A stretch of DNA of 64,000 bases, from assembly GCA_023897205.1 (NCBI GenBank), contig JAHWDD010000001.1, positions 868,001 through 932,000 of the forward strand, given 5' to 3'. Below, one piece after another: positions 26,646 to 37,867 of this stretch. Every line of letters begins with the position of its first letter. The stretch's first letter is position 1. The position numbers and the translations under genes were made by a program. The DNA comes from Exophiala sp. HKRS030 (taxonomy: Eukaryota > Ascomycota > Eurotiomycetes > Chaetothyriales > Herpotrichiellaceae). Under the pieces are notes generated by a model, which saw nothing but the letters and a program-made list of their open reading frames with translations, was not told where the DNA came from and did no database searches.

Positions 26646-28787
26646 ATGAATGGGGAAGCAGAACGTCCCCAGTTGACCGGCAATGGATCATACGATCCGT
26701 CCTGTTTACCCGATTACGACAATGACTTCATCGACCGCGAGGACCTTGAATCATTTGCAAATGCGCTTACAGCACCCACTACCGAGCCTCTGGTAGCTCT
26801 CAATGACTGGGGACCCATCCGGCAGAGAGTGAAGAGAGCTCGAGTTCGACGCAAGGTGCCTAGAAGGTCCAAGGATGAGACTCGGGAGGGGTTTGTGTAC
26901 AGCTTACTGTACTACCCTTTGTTGTTCGTCGTGTGTGCCTGGATCGTCTTTTTATTCATCATTTACAACCTCACTCGCTTTTACATTTATGCATATGAGC
27001 ACCTTTTCACCTGGACTGGCCGGCGAGAAAGACTACGCCGACAGTTACAACGAGCTGACACGTATGAGGAGTGGAAAGACGCTGCTAATCAGCTTGATGA
27101 ATACCTTGGGAACGAAGAATGGAAACAACATGATCAATATTCTTACTACAATCACCAGACAGTTCGCAAAGTCACCGCTCAATTGATCGAGCTTCGACAA
27201 AAAGCCGAGACTGAGACGGAGAACGGCCGAAGTGGACTCAGTGGCTCTAGTGCTGCCTTCGATGAGCTCAAGGCACTACTCGAAAGCTGCGTCAAGAACA
27301 ACTTCGTGGGTATCGAGAATCCCCGCTTGTATAGTGAAACCTACCTCGGCACCAAAGTCTTGATCCAGTCATTCGTTGACGAGGTGGAGAGGAGCTTGAA
27401 ATTGGTCCTCGATTCGAAAGAGCTGACGGACAAAGACAAAGCTGTCTTCTTTCGACATCTGGAACTCAACTATGGTCGTACAGCATTATGCCTGTCTGGA
27501 GGAGCGACCTTCGCTTACTACCATTTTGGCGTTATCAAGGCCCTCCTCGACGCAGGACAGCTACCTGAGATCATCACTGGGACATCGGGCGGTGCGCTAG
27601 TTGCGGCTTTGGTAGCTACCAGAACTGATGAAGAACTCAAACAGCTCTTGGTGCCGGCACTTGCCCACCGCATTCGAGCCTGCCATGAAGGGTTTGCAAC
27701 GTGGGCTCGCAGATGGTGGCGCACCGGCGCCAGATTTGATTCTATAGATTGGGCCAAGCAATGCAGCTGGTTCTGTCGGGGATCGCTGACCTTCAAAGAA
27801 GCCTTCGAGAGGACTGGCCGTATCTTGAACGTCTCTTGTGTCCCATCCGATCCGCATTCCCCTACCATTCTCAACAACCATATCACGAGTCCCGATTGCG
27901 TGATTTGGTCAGCTGTACTTGCTTCCGCCGCTGTACCTGGAATCCTCAATCCTATTGTTCTCATGCGAAAGACGCGCGATGGTCAATTGGTCCCATACTC
28001 TTTTGGCAACAAGTGGAAAGATGGTAGTCTGCGTACCGATATTCCCCTCAAAGCGCTCAACCTCCACTTCAATGTCAACTTCTCTATTGTCTCTCAAGTC
28101 AACCCGCATATCAACCTCTTCTTCTTCTCACCGAGGGGTTCGCCAGGAAGACCTGTCACTCATCGCAAGGGTCGTGGTTGGCGAGGTGGCTTCCTCGGCT
28201 CCACTATCGAAACATCTGTCAAATTGGATCTACAGAAATACCTGAAGATTTTGCGACATCTCGAATTGTTGCCTAGGCCGATGGGTCAAGACTGGAGCGA
28301 AATCTGGTTGCAACGATTCTCCGGTACCGTGACCATCTGGCCAAAAACAATAGCCAGTGATTACTGGAACATACTAAGCGACCCAAGTCCGCGAAGACTG
28401 GATCGTATGATCCGTGTCGGGCAACGAAGTTGTTTTCCTAAGGTCCGCTTCATCTCAAATCGCATGAAAGTTGAAAGAATCATTCTCGAGGGCCTGCGCC
28501 GCGGCGGACCGATAGACGACAGTCACCGTGTGCCAAACCCCGTTCATGAACAACAAGCACAAGAAGCCCTTCTCCGTGCCAGGAGACAACCGGACAGTCT
28601 ACGACCTGACGGATATGATGAGGAAGCCGAGGGTCGAACTACTCGCCGTCAAAGTAGTATTTTGGCGGAGCTCACCCGACAAGCTTCAGTATTCTGGCAG
28701 GATGAGAGTCATACAGAAGGCGAAGAGGATGTAATCGAGTCACCAGATGAGGCCGAGGAGGAAGTGTATGATATGCATCGAGAATGA
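26646..28787 (+). CDS. Patatin-like phospholipase / triacylglycerol lipase
   Basis: Intronless 713-residue protein. The start at MNGEAERPQ is preferred over an in-frame ATG 27 codons upstream, because the acidic DYDNDFIDREDLESF segment follows directly as in related fungal proteins. Residues about 82-120 form a membrane hairpin or hydrophobic segment flanked by the DUF3336-type region. The patatin domain has the nucleotide-binding-like GGATFAYYHFGV, the nucleophile elbow GTSGG (Ser314) and the DGS motif completing the Ser-Asp dyad (Asp459 in KWKDGSL). The C-terminal region is charged and acidic. This is the Tgl3/4/5 and SDP1-like class, which hydrolyses triacylglycerol or phospholipid at lipid droplets or the ER. 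Substrate is inference. Confidence 0.93.
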   Translation: MNGEAERPQLTGNGSYDPSCLPDYDNDFIDREDLESFANALTAPTTEPLVALNDWGPIRQRVKRARVRRKVPRRSKDETREGFVYSLLYYPLLFVVCAWIVFLFIIYNLTRFYIYAYEHLFTWTGRRERLRRQLQRADTYEEWKDAANQLDEYLGNEEWKQHDQYSYYNHQTVRKVTAQLIELRQKAETETENGRSGLSGSSAAFDELKALLESCVKNNFVGIENPRLYSETYLGTKVLIQSFVDEVERSLKLVLDSKELTDKDKAVFFRHLELNYGRTALCLSGGATFAYYHFGVIKALLDAGQLPEIITGTSGGALVAALVATRTDEELKQLLVPALAHRIRACHEGFATWARRWWRTGARFDSIDWAKQCSWFCRGSLTFKEAFERTGRILNVSCVPSDPHSPTILNNHITSPDCVIWSAVLASAAVPGILNPIVLMRKTRDGQLVPYSFGNKWKDGSLRTDIPLKALNLHFNVNFSIVSQVNPHINLFFFSPRGSPGRPVTHRKGRGWRGGFLGSTIETSVKLDLQKYLKILRHLELLPRPMGQDWSEIWLQRFSGTVTIWPKTIASDYWNILSDPSPRRLDRMIRVGQRSCFPKVRFISNRMKVERIILEGLRRGGPIDDSHRVPNPVHEQQAQEALLRARRQPDSLRPDGYDEEAEGRTTRRQSSILAELTRQASVFWQDESHTEGEEDVIESPDEAEEEVYDMHRE

Positions 28788-29815
28788 TGCCGTTGGTGTG
28801 TCCTGGACAGCTGTATTCTTGGTAGAAGGTACAAAATGAATCGATTACAGCGAGCATTGAATTGCGAAGTTGGTAGAAGAGTGTCTGGTATTGTTAAATT
28901 CTTATCTAGAACTATCCTCCTGTGTCTGTTGTAAGCACCAAGATATGCCTACCTACAAGACACCACCCAAGTCGATGGCTGTTGCTGGCAGGGAGGGCGA
29001 ATCACGTGATTATCAAAAGTACCGTGCGGAGGGTTTGTTATCCCTGCACCGACGATAAGCTTCTCGCGAGGCACAACCGAGATCTGACGTCGATCTTTGT
29101 GGTATCGTCTTCACCAGTTAAATATTTCTACATATTCTTGGGCTCGAGGCATGGCCTATCTGGGGCGGCGGGGGTGCTACAAGTCCGATAAATGTTGTCG
29201 CGTAAGGCTCCGATGCCCATTCCGCATATATTTGAGTGCTGAAAGATTCGGCGCTGTGGTTGTCGAGATATTGGATATTTAATGTCTTCAAAAGTGCTGT
29301 TGAGATTCAATCTTCTGCCTGTCGGAGGATGCACATTCAGCCGCTCTGATTGGCTATCGCTGTTAAAGAGTGGGTCTCAGCAGATGCTTGGCGCGGCGCC
29401 TTCGCCTGCGCCTGAGATTGAGAAACACGCCCGCCCCCCCAAAAGAGTCGTCAGGATCAATCGAATCACCATCATCTAGAATCATCATCATCTTGTCTTG
29501 GTGTATCTATAATCCGGCGCTTTACCTGCTGCTTTCAACGCAGTTCACTACCTCAGTCAAGCAGAGGTATCTCTTCTGTTACTTAGCCGGACACAACCAC
29601 CATTTCAACTGACAACACGCGCGACCTCTGCTCCTCCCGTGCGAGTCACTCCTCCATCGCAGCTTCGGACTGTACGTATCGCCTCCGCCGTGCTCCAGAC
29701 ACGAGAATATCATGTCACTAGTCCTTTCTGTGATGATTTCGTAACGCGCTGCATCCAAGCGGTCCCCTGTCTCCGAGTCGATCACCTCAATTCCAACTCT
29801 TTGTAATCTTCCATC
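28788..29815. other. Intergenic, promoter of the AAA-bromodomain gene
   Basis: Contains the lipase 3' region and a C/T-rich leader (about 29580-29815) for the following gene. No gene seen. Confidence 0.55.
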
Positions 29816-30784
29816 ATGCCGAGCTATCGCAATAGCAACAAGCGAACCCTCGAAGAGGTCGCCATGGCGGAAGACCCTGAGGATTTTGACTACGATGATC
29901 GCGCCACCAGACCGTCAAGGCCTCGCCCAAGCAAGTCTCGTCGAACAGGTCCACCAGCGCGAAAGAAGCAAAAACGTGGATACAGAGGCTCGGACATTGA
30001 TACTGATGGCGAGGAAATCTCTTCTGACGAAGATTCCCTCCTAGAAGAAGAGTCTGAGGAAGAAGAGGTCGAGACAAACGAAAGAGGTCGACCGGTCCGC
30101 AAAAGTGCCAAGAAGACTGTAACATATGAAGAGTCAGACGAATCTGAGGACGAGCTGATTAGGTCACCCTCGAGTGCACCTGAAACTCCGCCCAAGAGAC
30201 ACAGCAAACACCTTATAGTGACCCTCAAGACAACTCCAATGGCGACTCGGGAATCTACACGCACCCGAAACTTCGGCGCAAAGCAACCATCGACTTCTGC
30301 CGCTCAACCCCCAGAACTTCATAGAAGAAGAAGCAGCCGTCTTTCTCATGACCCGGAAGAGCCTCTAGTCGCTCTGACTGATTCTGGCCACCACGCTCAG
30401 GTCATTCGAGCCAGTTCGCGGGATCCGGACAATTCAGATGACGCGGTCCCGCCACGGGCGACAAGAGGCGGAAAGAGCTTGAAATACCCATCCAAGAGCA
30501 CAATCGATGAAGAATCACAACAAGCAGTGAAGCATGAGCAGGCAGAAGAGGACGGGGAAGGCGCCGAGCCTGTAGGTGAAGAAGTACTAGAAATCGAAGC
30601 TTCGCAACATGAAATGCTTGAGAGTGATGCTCAGGGGGCGGAAGAGGAGGTCGATCAGGCAACCCCCAAATTGCTGTCAGACCTCTTTGATCATGCTGAA
30701 GCTGAAAGTGACGGAGATGATGATTTTGCAGCAGAACAGGCCCCTGCCACTCAAGAGGAGGCGCCAGCCGAAGAGGTTGCAGCT

Positions 30785-30819
<35 letters not shown>

Positions 30820-33800
30820 TGATGTTGTTCCTCGGGGACGACTGACTAGAGGTGCCTCCAAGAGACAGGCCGAGTCTCCTCCGTTCGACCCTGCACAGTC
30901 ATCGAGGCGCTTGCGTGGACGTGCTTTACGGAGCGGAGCGAAGCAAGCTGCATCTCGGAGTCGCCGGCGCAAAACACAAGCGGAAAGCAGTGATTTTGAC
31001 CCAGAAGAAGAACAAGCAGCCCAAGACGATCTATCCAGCAGTAGCGCATCTGAAGCTTCGCCTCAAAAGCCCGATGACTATGATAGTAGCAACAACGGGC
31101 GTAGATCAACGCGTCTTCGAAGCAAGGCAGTCTCGCGTCAGAGATCGGAAGCTAGTGATGCTGATGAGCTTGCTGCAGAAGTCGAGGAGCTCAAGCGAGA
31201 CGAAAAGAAGAAACGCCGTGAGCAAGAGAAAATTGTTTTCGAGCCGCGGCAACGAAGAGGCGGCAAGAAGCCGAATTATGACCTGCTTAGGAACTTGGCA
31301 CCCATTGAAGACGAGGAAGAGCCTGCGCCATCTCCATCGCAACGACCACGGAGGGCAGCAGGCGGCGGATGGCAGAGAAGTCTCTTCAATACCTATGGGC
31401 CCTTCGGTGGAGGCGGCGGTGCTGCACCAGTCCTTGGAGGCGGTCCTCCACGGGCTCAAGGCGACGTCGATTCAGACAGCAGTGACGACGAAGTCATGAA
31501 GCGACCAAGACCTGTGGGTGGCACAGTAGGAATGACGCCAACCACTGGCGGTGCCTTCAATTTATTCCCGCAAACACACAATGCAGATCCTGCGCAAGCG
31601 GCTGGTGGCACTCCAGCAAATTTGGGCAAACTCAAAGACAAACAGGCACTTGCAGATGCGGATCCTTTGGGGGTTGACCAGAACGTCAACTTTGACGGCG
31701 TTGGCGGCCTTCAGGGACACATTGATCAACTGAAGGAGATGGTAGCCCTGCCTCTTCTCTATCCAGAGATTTTTGCACGCTTCAAAATCACCCCTCCTCG
31801 TGGTGTTTTGTTTCATGGTCCACCTGGAACAGGTAAAACATTGCTCGCCCGAGCTTTAGCTACCAGCGTAAGCTCGCAAGGGCGAAAGGTCACCTTCTAC
31901 ATGCGTAAAGGTGCAGACGCGTTGAGTAAATGGGTTGGTGAAGCCGAAAGACAACTGCGGTTGCTATTCGAAGAAGCTCGGAAAAACCAGCCTAGTATCA
32001 TTTTCTTTGATGAGATCGATGGTCTTGCCCCGGTTCGGTCTAGCAAACAGGAGCAAATTCATGCATCCATCGTGTCCACTCTACTGGCTTTGATGGATGG
32101 TATGGATGGGAGAGGTCAAGTCATAGTCATTGGTGCGACTAATCGACCTGATTCAATCGATCCTGCTCTCAGACGACCTGGGAGATTCGACCGAGAGTTC
32201 TACTTCCCTCTACCGAATACTGATGCGCGAAGAGCCATCATTGACATTCATACCAGAGGCTGGGATCCTCCTCTTCCGGACCCAATCAAGGCTGAGCTAG
32301 CTAAGTTGACAAAGGGTTACGGTGGTGCAGACCTACGTGCACTGTGCACCGAAGCTGCTCTCAATGCGGTTCAGCGCCGTTATCCACAAATATACACCTC
32401 GACAGAAAAGCTGCTGATCGATCCCAAGACGATTGAGGTGACGCCCAAGGATTTTATGATTTCACTAAAGAAAATGACACCTTCTTCGGAGCGATCAACA
32501 TCCTCTGGAGCCTCTCCACTGCCCCCTAATGTGGAGCCACTGCTACGAAACCAACTCGCAGAGATAGAGAAGCTTCTGGCTGATGCGCTACCGCGAAAGA
32601 AGCGGCTTACTGCATTGGAAGAAGCCCAGTACGAAGAAGTTGCTGATGGCCATAGCTTTGGTCGAGAAAAGATGCAACAAGCATTCGAGACGTCTCGAGT
32701 CTTTCGTCCGCGCTTGCTCATACAGGGCAAAATTGGAATGGGTCAACAATACCTTGCTGCTGCTCTCCTCAATCATTTTGAAGGTCTCCATGTGCAAGCA
32801 TTTGATCTACCCACGCTGCTGAGTGACACAACAAGCTCAGCTGAATCGACCCTGACGAGACTCTTCTCTGAAGTCAAGATGCACAAACCAAGTGTGATAT
32901 ACATTCCAGATGTTCAAGAATGGTGGGATCGAGTCGGAGAGACTGTTCATGCGATCTTTCTGGGTCTGTTGAGAGCTGTCAAACCGACAGACCCTGTATT
33001 GCTGCTCGGCTACACCGAAGGAAACCCCGATGACATTGACGAAAGTATGAGGCGGGTCCTTTTTGGATACTCTCCCAAGAACCAATTCCAATTGGAAGTT
33101 CCTAATCACGGTGAGCGATATGAGTTCTTTCGAGTTCTCAAGGACTACATCAAGACTGCTCCCAATGACTTTCCCGACCCGGAAAATCGTAAGAAGCGTG
33201 AGCTGGAAAGATTACCAGTGGCACCCGTGGAAGAGAAAAAACCGCCACCAATGTCCAAGGAAGAACTCAAAGCACAAAAGAAGAAAGATCGACTCACTCT
33301 CAACATGCTCAAACTCCGTCTACAGCCTATTATGGATCAAATCCGGACCAAATACAAGAAATTCCGAACTGGAGTGATCGACGAGAGCCAGATTCGCTAT
33401 CTCTACGATGAGGCCGACCCAGCTACTGTCACTTCTGACCTGCAAGCCGAAGTCTTAGCTCATGCCTCGTACAGACCTTTCGAGATCGGCAAGGATGCTC
33501 ATGGTGTGTTGGGTCTTGTGGACCAGGGTAATGACAATTTTTATTATAACCTTGATTCCGTGACCATCGAAAAGCGTTTAAGCAATGGTTACTATAAACG
33601 ACCGAAGGATTTCCTCGCCGATATCAAGCGTTTGGCAAAAGATGCCAAAATGATTGGTGATGAAGATCGGTTACTCAAGGCAAATGAGCTTGTGGCCAAC
33701 GTTGAGGTCGACATTGCAGCCATCGAGATGGGGGAGCCCACTTTGAACGCCGAATGTGAACGAGTCTACGAGCGTGAGCTGGCCCGAGAGAAAGAGGTGT

Positions 33801-35197
33801 TGGACAAGGCAAAAGCGATGAATGAGCAGAGCCAGGAAATGCCTCCGCCTCAGACTATTTCGAACGTTGCTCATGGCAATTCTGGACCCTCTGTTGCCAC
33901 GGAATCTACCGGCCCGGTGCTTCTGGGCGAGCCGATGCAACGACGCCGTGATTTCGCGCAACGTCTGGCCCCTGCCACAATAGATGGCGCAGATTCTGCT
34001 TCTGTGCTGACCAACGGCCTACACCCCCATGAGAATCTCGCGCAGGACGACATCACCAATGGCGCTTCGCAAGCAGATGCCGAAGGTGATACGCCAATGG
34101 GCGGCGTTGATTCTCACCCTACGTCCAACGACAAGACCAATGACACCCAAAGAACGCATACGACGAGTTCATATGGTAATCGTGAATCCGCACAGCCTAG
34201 ACCCCTTCATACCTGGACCGCACCTTCGCAACAATTGCTCAAAGAATCGGGCATATCGGCACCACGATCTCAAACTGGCCCATTCACTCCCATGCCTCAT
34301 GGCAGCCAGGCTGCTGATCTCCAAAACGACGCAAGCACAACCGAAACCCCGACCGAGAAGAAGACATCGTCCGGTGACCTGGATCGGCACACCCCGCCCC
34401 TGCTAGGACCCAATCTATTCGAACACCCAGAGACTCGGTCTGCCGCAGGTAGCCAGATCCCCTCGACCCAAGGTACGCGCGTCCCGCTCAAAGGCCCTTT
34501 TTCGAATGTGACTTGTGCCCCATTCTCCCGTGTTCTCAACGTCGCAGCTCCCGCTTCGACGGCGTCGACTTCTCCGCCTCCCTCCAGGTCTGAGTCTCCC
34601 CATGGCTCCAGATCATATGGAGGATTGTCAACGCGTGCTCTGTTCTCCAAGCTAATCAATTTTGGTCCCGCAGGAAATGTGCCCGCTTCCCAAGATGTGG
34701 CGGATCCACTCGCCGGCGCCACCCATATCCGACCCTCTTCTTCGCCCTCACAAGGTCAAGGCCAAGGTCAAGGCCAGGGCCAGGGCCAGGGCCAAGGGGC
34801 ATCATCTTCACAGCCACCGATTCCACAATTCAACGAGCAGCGACGACCGTCACAATCGAACGGCGCCGTCGGTATTCACGGCCTCCTGAACCCTTCAGGG
34901 TCGTCACCGACAACCAGCACCGCGGCCACCACGACGCGACCGAATCTCGTCCAGGTCGAGGAGCGGATATTGGACAATTTCATCGCCGAGATCACCGACC
35001 GATCGACCAACCTGTCGGTCGAGCAGTTGGAGCAGGTGAATTCCGTGCTCATGGATACGTTGTGGGCGACGCGCGGAGTCTGGGACCGCGGAGAGGTTCT
35101 GCGAAGCATGGGCGAGAGTTTCAACATGGTCCTGGACGACATGAGGAAGGCTGGACAGGAAGTACCCGAGTCCGGAAGTTGGGGGAGAAAGGAGTGA
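29816..35197 (+). CDS. AAA-ATPase with bromodomain (Yta7/ATAD2/Abo1 family)
   Basis: Intronless 1,793-residue protein. A long charged and acidic N-terminal region (about residues 1-600, with an ED repeat near 325 and many basic-acidic blocks) suits chromatin and histone contacts. The first AAA module begins near residue 622 (VNFDGVGGLQGHIDQLKEM) with Walker A GPPGTGKT at about 668, Walker B IIFFDEID near 730 and the arginine-finger segment RRPGRFDREF near 787. The second AAA module (about 960-1110) has lost the canonical Walker A, reading GKIGMGQQ. A bromodomain-like helical region follows at about 1160-1290 (RLQPIMDQIRTKYKKFRTG). A Ser/Pro-rich linker with a (QG)n tract precedes a C-terminal helical domain (LDNFIAEITDRS). 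Family members remodel histones H3-H4 and maintain nucleosome density. Confidence 0.95.
30784..30820 (+). repeat. In-frame GACGAG hexanucleotide repeat
   Basis: Tandem GAGGAC units inside the AAA-ATPase gene encode an alternating Glu-Asp tract. It is likely length-variable between strains. A second in-frame repeat in the same gene (about 34749-34797) encodes alternating Gln-Gly. Confidence 0.8.
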
Positions 35198-35797
35198 TTG
35201 ATTTTGAGAGGATGCGTTTTGGCGTGCTGCTGCTGCTGCTGCTGCCGTCGATGTGCTTCTTGTTTTTTTTTTTTGGTAGAAAAAAACACCCCTTCCCTTG
35301 TGCTTTTCGGTCTTTTATGAGATGAGGAACGGGCGCGGGTAGATATGGCGTTCTTCGGCTTGTTTCTTTTTTACTCACGAAGGAACCACCAACGTTTGCA
35401 TACTCGGAGCACAAGGGCCGGCCTCCTTTCGATGGGACAATGGAGGGTTCCGAGGGGATTTGGAGAATGGGCCGCGCTGCACTTCACCATGGGACGTTAT
35501 AACACATGTGCTGCTTTCCGGGCGGCGTGCGTGCTTTTGGGCAGGCGGCGGGCATTTTATATGGCTTATGCGGTATGGCAATGTGAAAATCAAACAACTC
35601 CCCAACAAACACAACACATGAACATGACATGACTCAAGTACAGAAAAACACTGAAAGTCACTTTTTATCCTTTCTTTTCTCTTTTCGGTCTACTCTACTC
35701 TAGTCTACCTTGTATTCTTTATTCTACAGTAGTTGGTGGTGTCTCGTCCCGTATCGTCTTAGAGACGTAAACATTGTCGTGGTATCGTGGATTTTTC
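35198..35797. other. Intergenic between convergent genes
   Basis: Holds the 3' regions of the AAA-ATPase gene (+) and the transporter gene (-). A CTG trinucleotide run is near 35226 and a T-rich tract near 35262. No gene seen. Confidence 0.6.
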
Positions 35798-37201
35798 TCA
35801 CAAGTTTTTCTTTTTGATATCATGCTCCTTTTTCGTTTTTGAACCTGAAGAAGTTCCCGATCCGGTAGGCATAGCGTACAGTGCACCGCCCAGAAAGACG
35901 ATGGCGGCACCTACCATGACGCCGCTGGGCAGTTGGTTGCCGAACAACCAGATACTCAAAAGCAAACTGGCGAGTTTGCGAATGTTGAGGACGATGCTGA
36001 CGGTCAAACTCGACGACTGCGCCGACAGTCGATTGACGCCGACGATGCAGAGGAGCTGCGTGGCGGCGTTGAGGACGAGGAGCAGCACGGGTCGGGGCAC
36101 GTGCAGAGCGAGTGAGAGACCCAACAACCAACTCGAGGGTGACGAGGACAACAAAGGTACGAGGGAGCCCAAAAGACCCACGGGGCCCGTGGTTGTCGTC
36201 TTGTTTGGAGTCTCCAAGAATGGAAAAGCGGTGACGTGCTCGGCGTTGTATCCGTAGTCGGTCAAGGCGGCGGCCTTGACGCTGGCGAACTCGCGCATGA
36301 GCGGCTTCACCTGGCTGGCAAAGTAAGGGAGGGACATGGCGTGGCTGTAGAAGAGCGTCTCGGAGGCGACGGAGCTCGAGCGACCGTGCTCCGAGTGCAT
36401 GTTGTCCGTGTACAGACCCATGCAGGCCGACAGGATCAGGGCCGAGGCCAAGAGTGCAAATCCAGGCGCCTGTTGTGATGCTGCCGTCGCCGTCGCGCTC
36501 GTTTGGGGTACGCTGGCGGTGGGTTGCTCAAAGTCGGACGAGTGGTGGGCCTCTTTGCTCGCGGCGTCCGCAAAGGCCGCCAGGACCACGCCGACGAACA
36601 GCAAAAACACCGCGACCACCTTGTGCGAAGGGTAGTGCTTCCCCCCGTACAGGCGGCCCACGGCCATGGTGGTCACGGGCCCCGCCGACCGCAGGATGAT
36701 GTGCAGGGGGATGCTGATGCGGTACTTGAACGCCATGTTGTTGAGGATGTTGATGCTGAGGAAGTAGGCCGTGTAGACGAGCCATTTGCGCAGAGGGATC
36801 GCCCGGGGTCGGAGGTAGGCGTGGCGCCAGCCGCGCGAGAGGGACAAGTGCCGGGGGAGCGTCGCGAGGGCGACGAGGAGGAATTGGAACGCCGTGATCA
36901 GGGGACCCGAGGAGGGCGAGGTCTTGATCAGGGACTCCAGGGTGTAGACGTTGGAGCAGCAGCCGCCGAAGATGAGGACGAGCGTCGGCGCCCAGATGGA
37001 GAGGAGGATCGAGACGGTTTGGTGGGACGACGTCGTGCTGCTGGGTGCGGGTGCGGGTGCGGGTGCGAGAGACTGACCAGGCTCGGCTCGTGCTTGTTTT
37101 TTCGACGGCGAGGAAACTGTTGCAAGGGCAAAGTAACCTCCATTGTAGCCGTTTGGATGTTGTGAGGGAGATTCTACCTTCTTGGCCTTACGACGGGTCA
37201 T
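35798..37201 (-). CDS. Nucleotide-sugar transporter, Yea4/SLC35B type
   Basis: Intronless 467-residue multi-pass membrane protein. A basic N-terminus and a Pro/Ala repeat are followed by hydrophobic segments typical of the UAA/SLC35B family: WAPTLVLIFGGCCSNVYTLE, LITAFQFLLVALATL, then WLVYTAYFLSINILNNMAF followed by KYRISIPLHIILRSAGPV, the signature region of Yea4-like UDP-GlcNAc transporters. A hydrophilic loop separates two halves near residues 215-245. The protein ends in KKNL, which fits a KKxx di-lysine ER-retrieval signal and agrees with the ER location known for yeast Yea4. The likely role is to supply UDP-N-acetylglucosamine, or a related sugar, to the ER lumen; substrate is inferred from family. 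Confidence 0.88.
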   Translation of the reverse strand: MTRRKAKKVESPSQHPNGYNGGYFALATVSSPSKKQARAEPGQSLAPAPAPAPSSTTSSHQTVSILLSIWAPTLVLIFGGCCSNVYTLESLIKTSPSSGPLITAFQFLLVALATLPRHLSLSRGWRHAYLRPRAIPLRKWLVYTAYFLSINILNNMAFKYRISIPLHIILRSAGPVTTMAVGRLYGGKHYPSHKVVAVFLLFVGVVLAAFADAASKEAHHSSDFEQPTASVPQTSATATAASQQAPGFALLASALILSACMGLYTDNMHSEHGRSSSVASETLFYSHAMSLPYFASQVKPLMREFASVKAAALTDYGYNAEHVTAFPFLETPNKTTTTGPVGLLGSLVPLLSSSPSSWLLGLSLALHVPRPVLLLVLNAATQLLCIVGVNRLSAQSSSLTVSIVLNIRKLASLLLSIWLFGNQLPSGVMVGAAIVFLGGALYAMPTGSGTSSGSKTKKEHDIKKKNL

Positions 37202-37867
37202 GGTGGTTTCTCTTCCAAAGACGTTCAGGGTGATGGGTGAAGGGAGAGTAAGAGGGCTATCGTCGAGAAGAGGGTGCCATGGTGGTTGTTGTTGTCGTCG
37301 TTCCAGCCACGAGAGCCTTTGTCGATTTCAAGGAGAGTGGTGTAAGGCTATCTTACAGGCGAGAGATGGAGTTCGACATATCTATGTCACCATCACACAC
37401 GTTTCTCAGGCTGCGAGAGTGCAAGTCACAAATACGGAGTACGAGTAGGAGCAACGAGGTTGAAAATGGCCGGGGAAGGTCGAGCGACGAGGCTGTCGAG
37501 ACGAGGCTGGGGGCGCATGCCACAACATACGAAGTACACACAATCCCGATCTCGACTCAAAAGCTGAAGATTGAACTCAGTGCGGGCCCATTCTCCTGCT
37601 TGCTATATCCTAAATGACCTAGCTAGGTACAGAGAGTCCATATCTCGACACTTTCCTGCGCCAAATGTGCCGACTTGATTCAACAGACCCCCCCCTGAAA
37701 GATTTATCTTGCTGACCATCCCAGGTCAGCCTCGTCTAAAACTTTTTGGTGTCTGAAATGAAGAAGAGAGACCTCTTTCAATCGCGCAAACGCTGCATTC
37801 AATCAATAACCACCCGTCCTTGATCCCAATCTAAGCTCCTTTCTACCATCCATCCATCATCTTGCTA
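37202..37867. other. Intergenic, transporter promoter
   Basis: Contains the upstream region of the minus-strand transporter gene and the 3' region of the carbamoyl-phosphate synthetase gene. One TACGGAGTAC decamer occurs at 37433. No gene seen. Confidence 0.55.
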
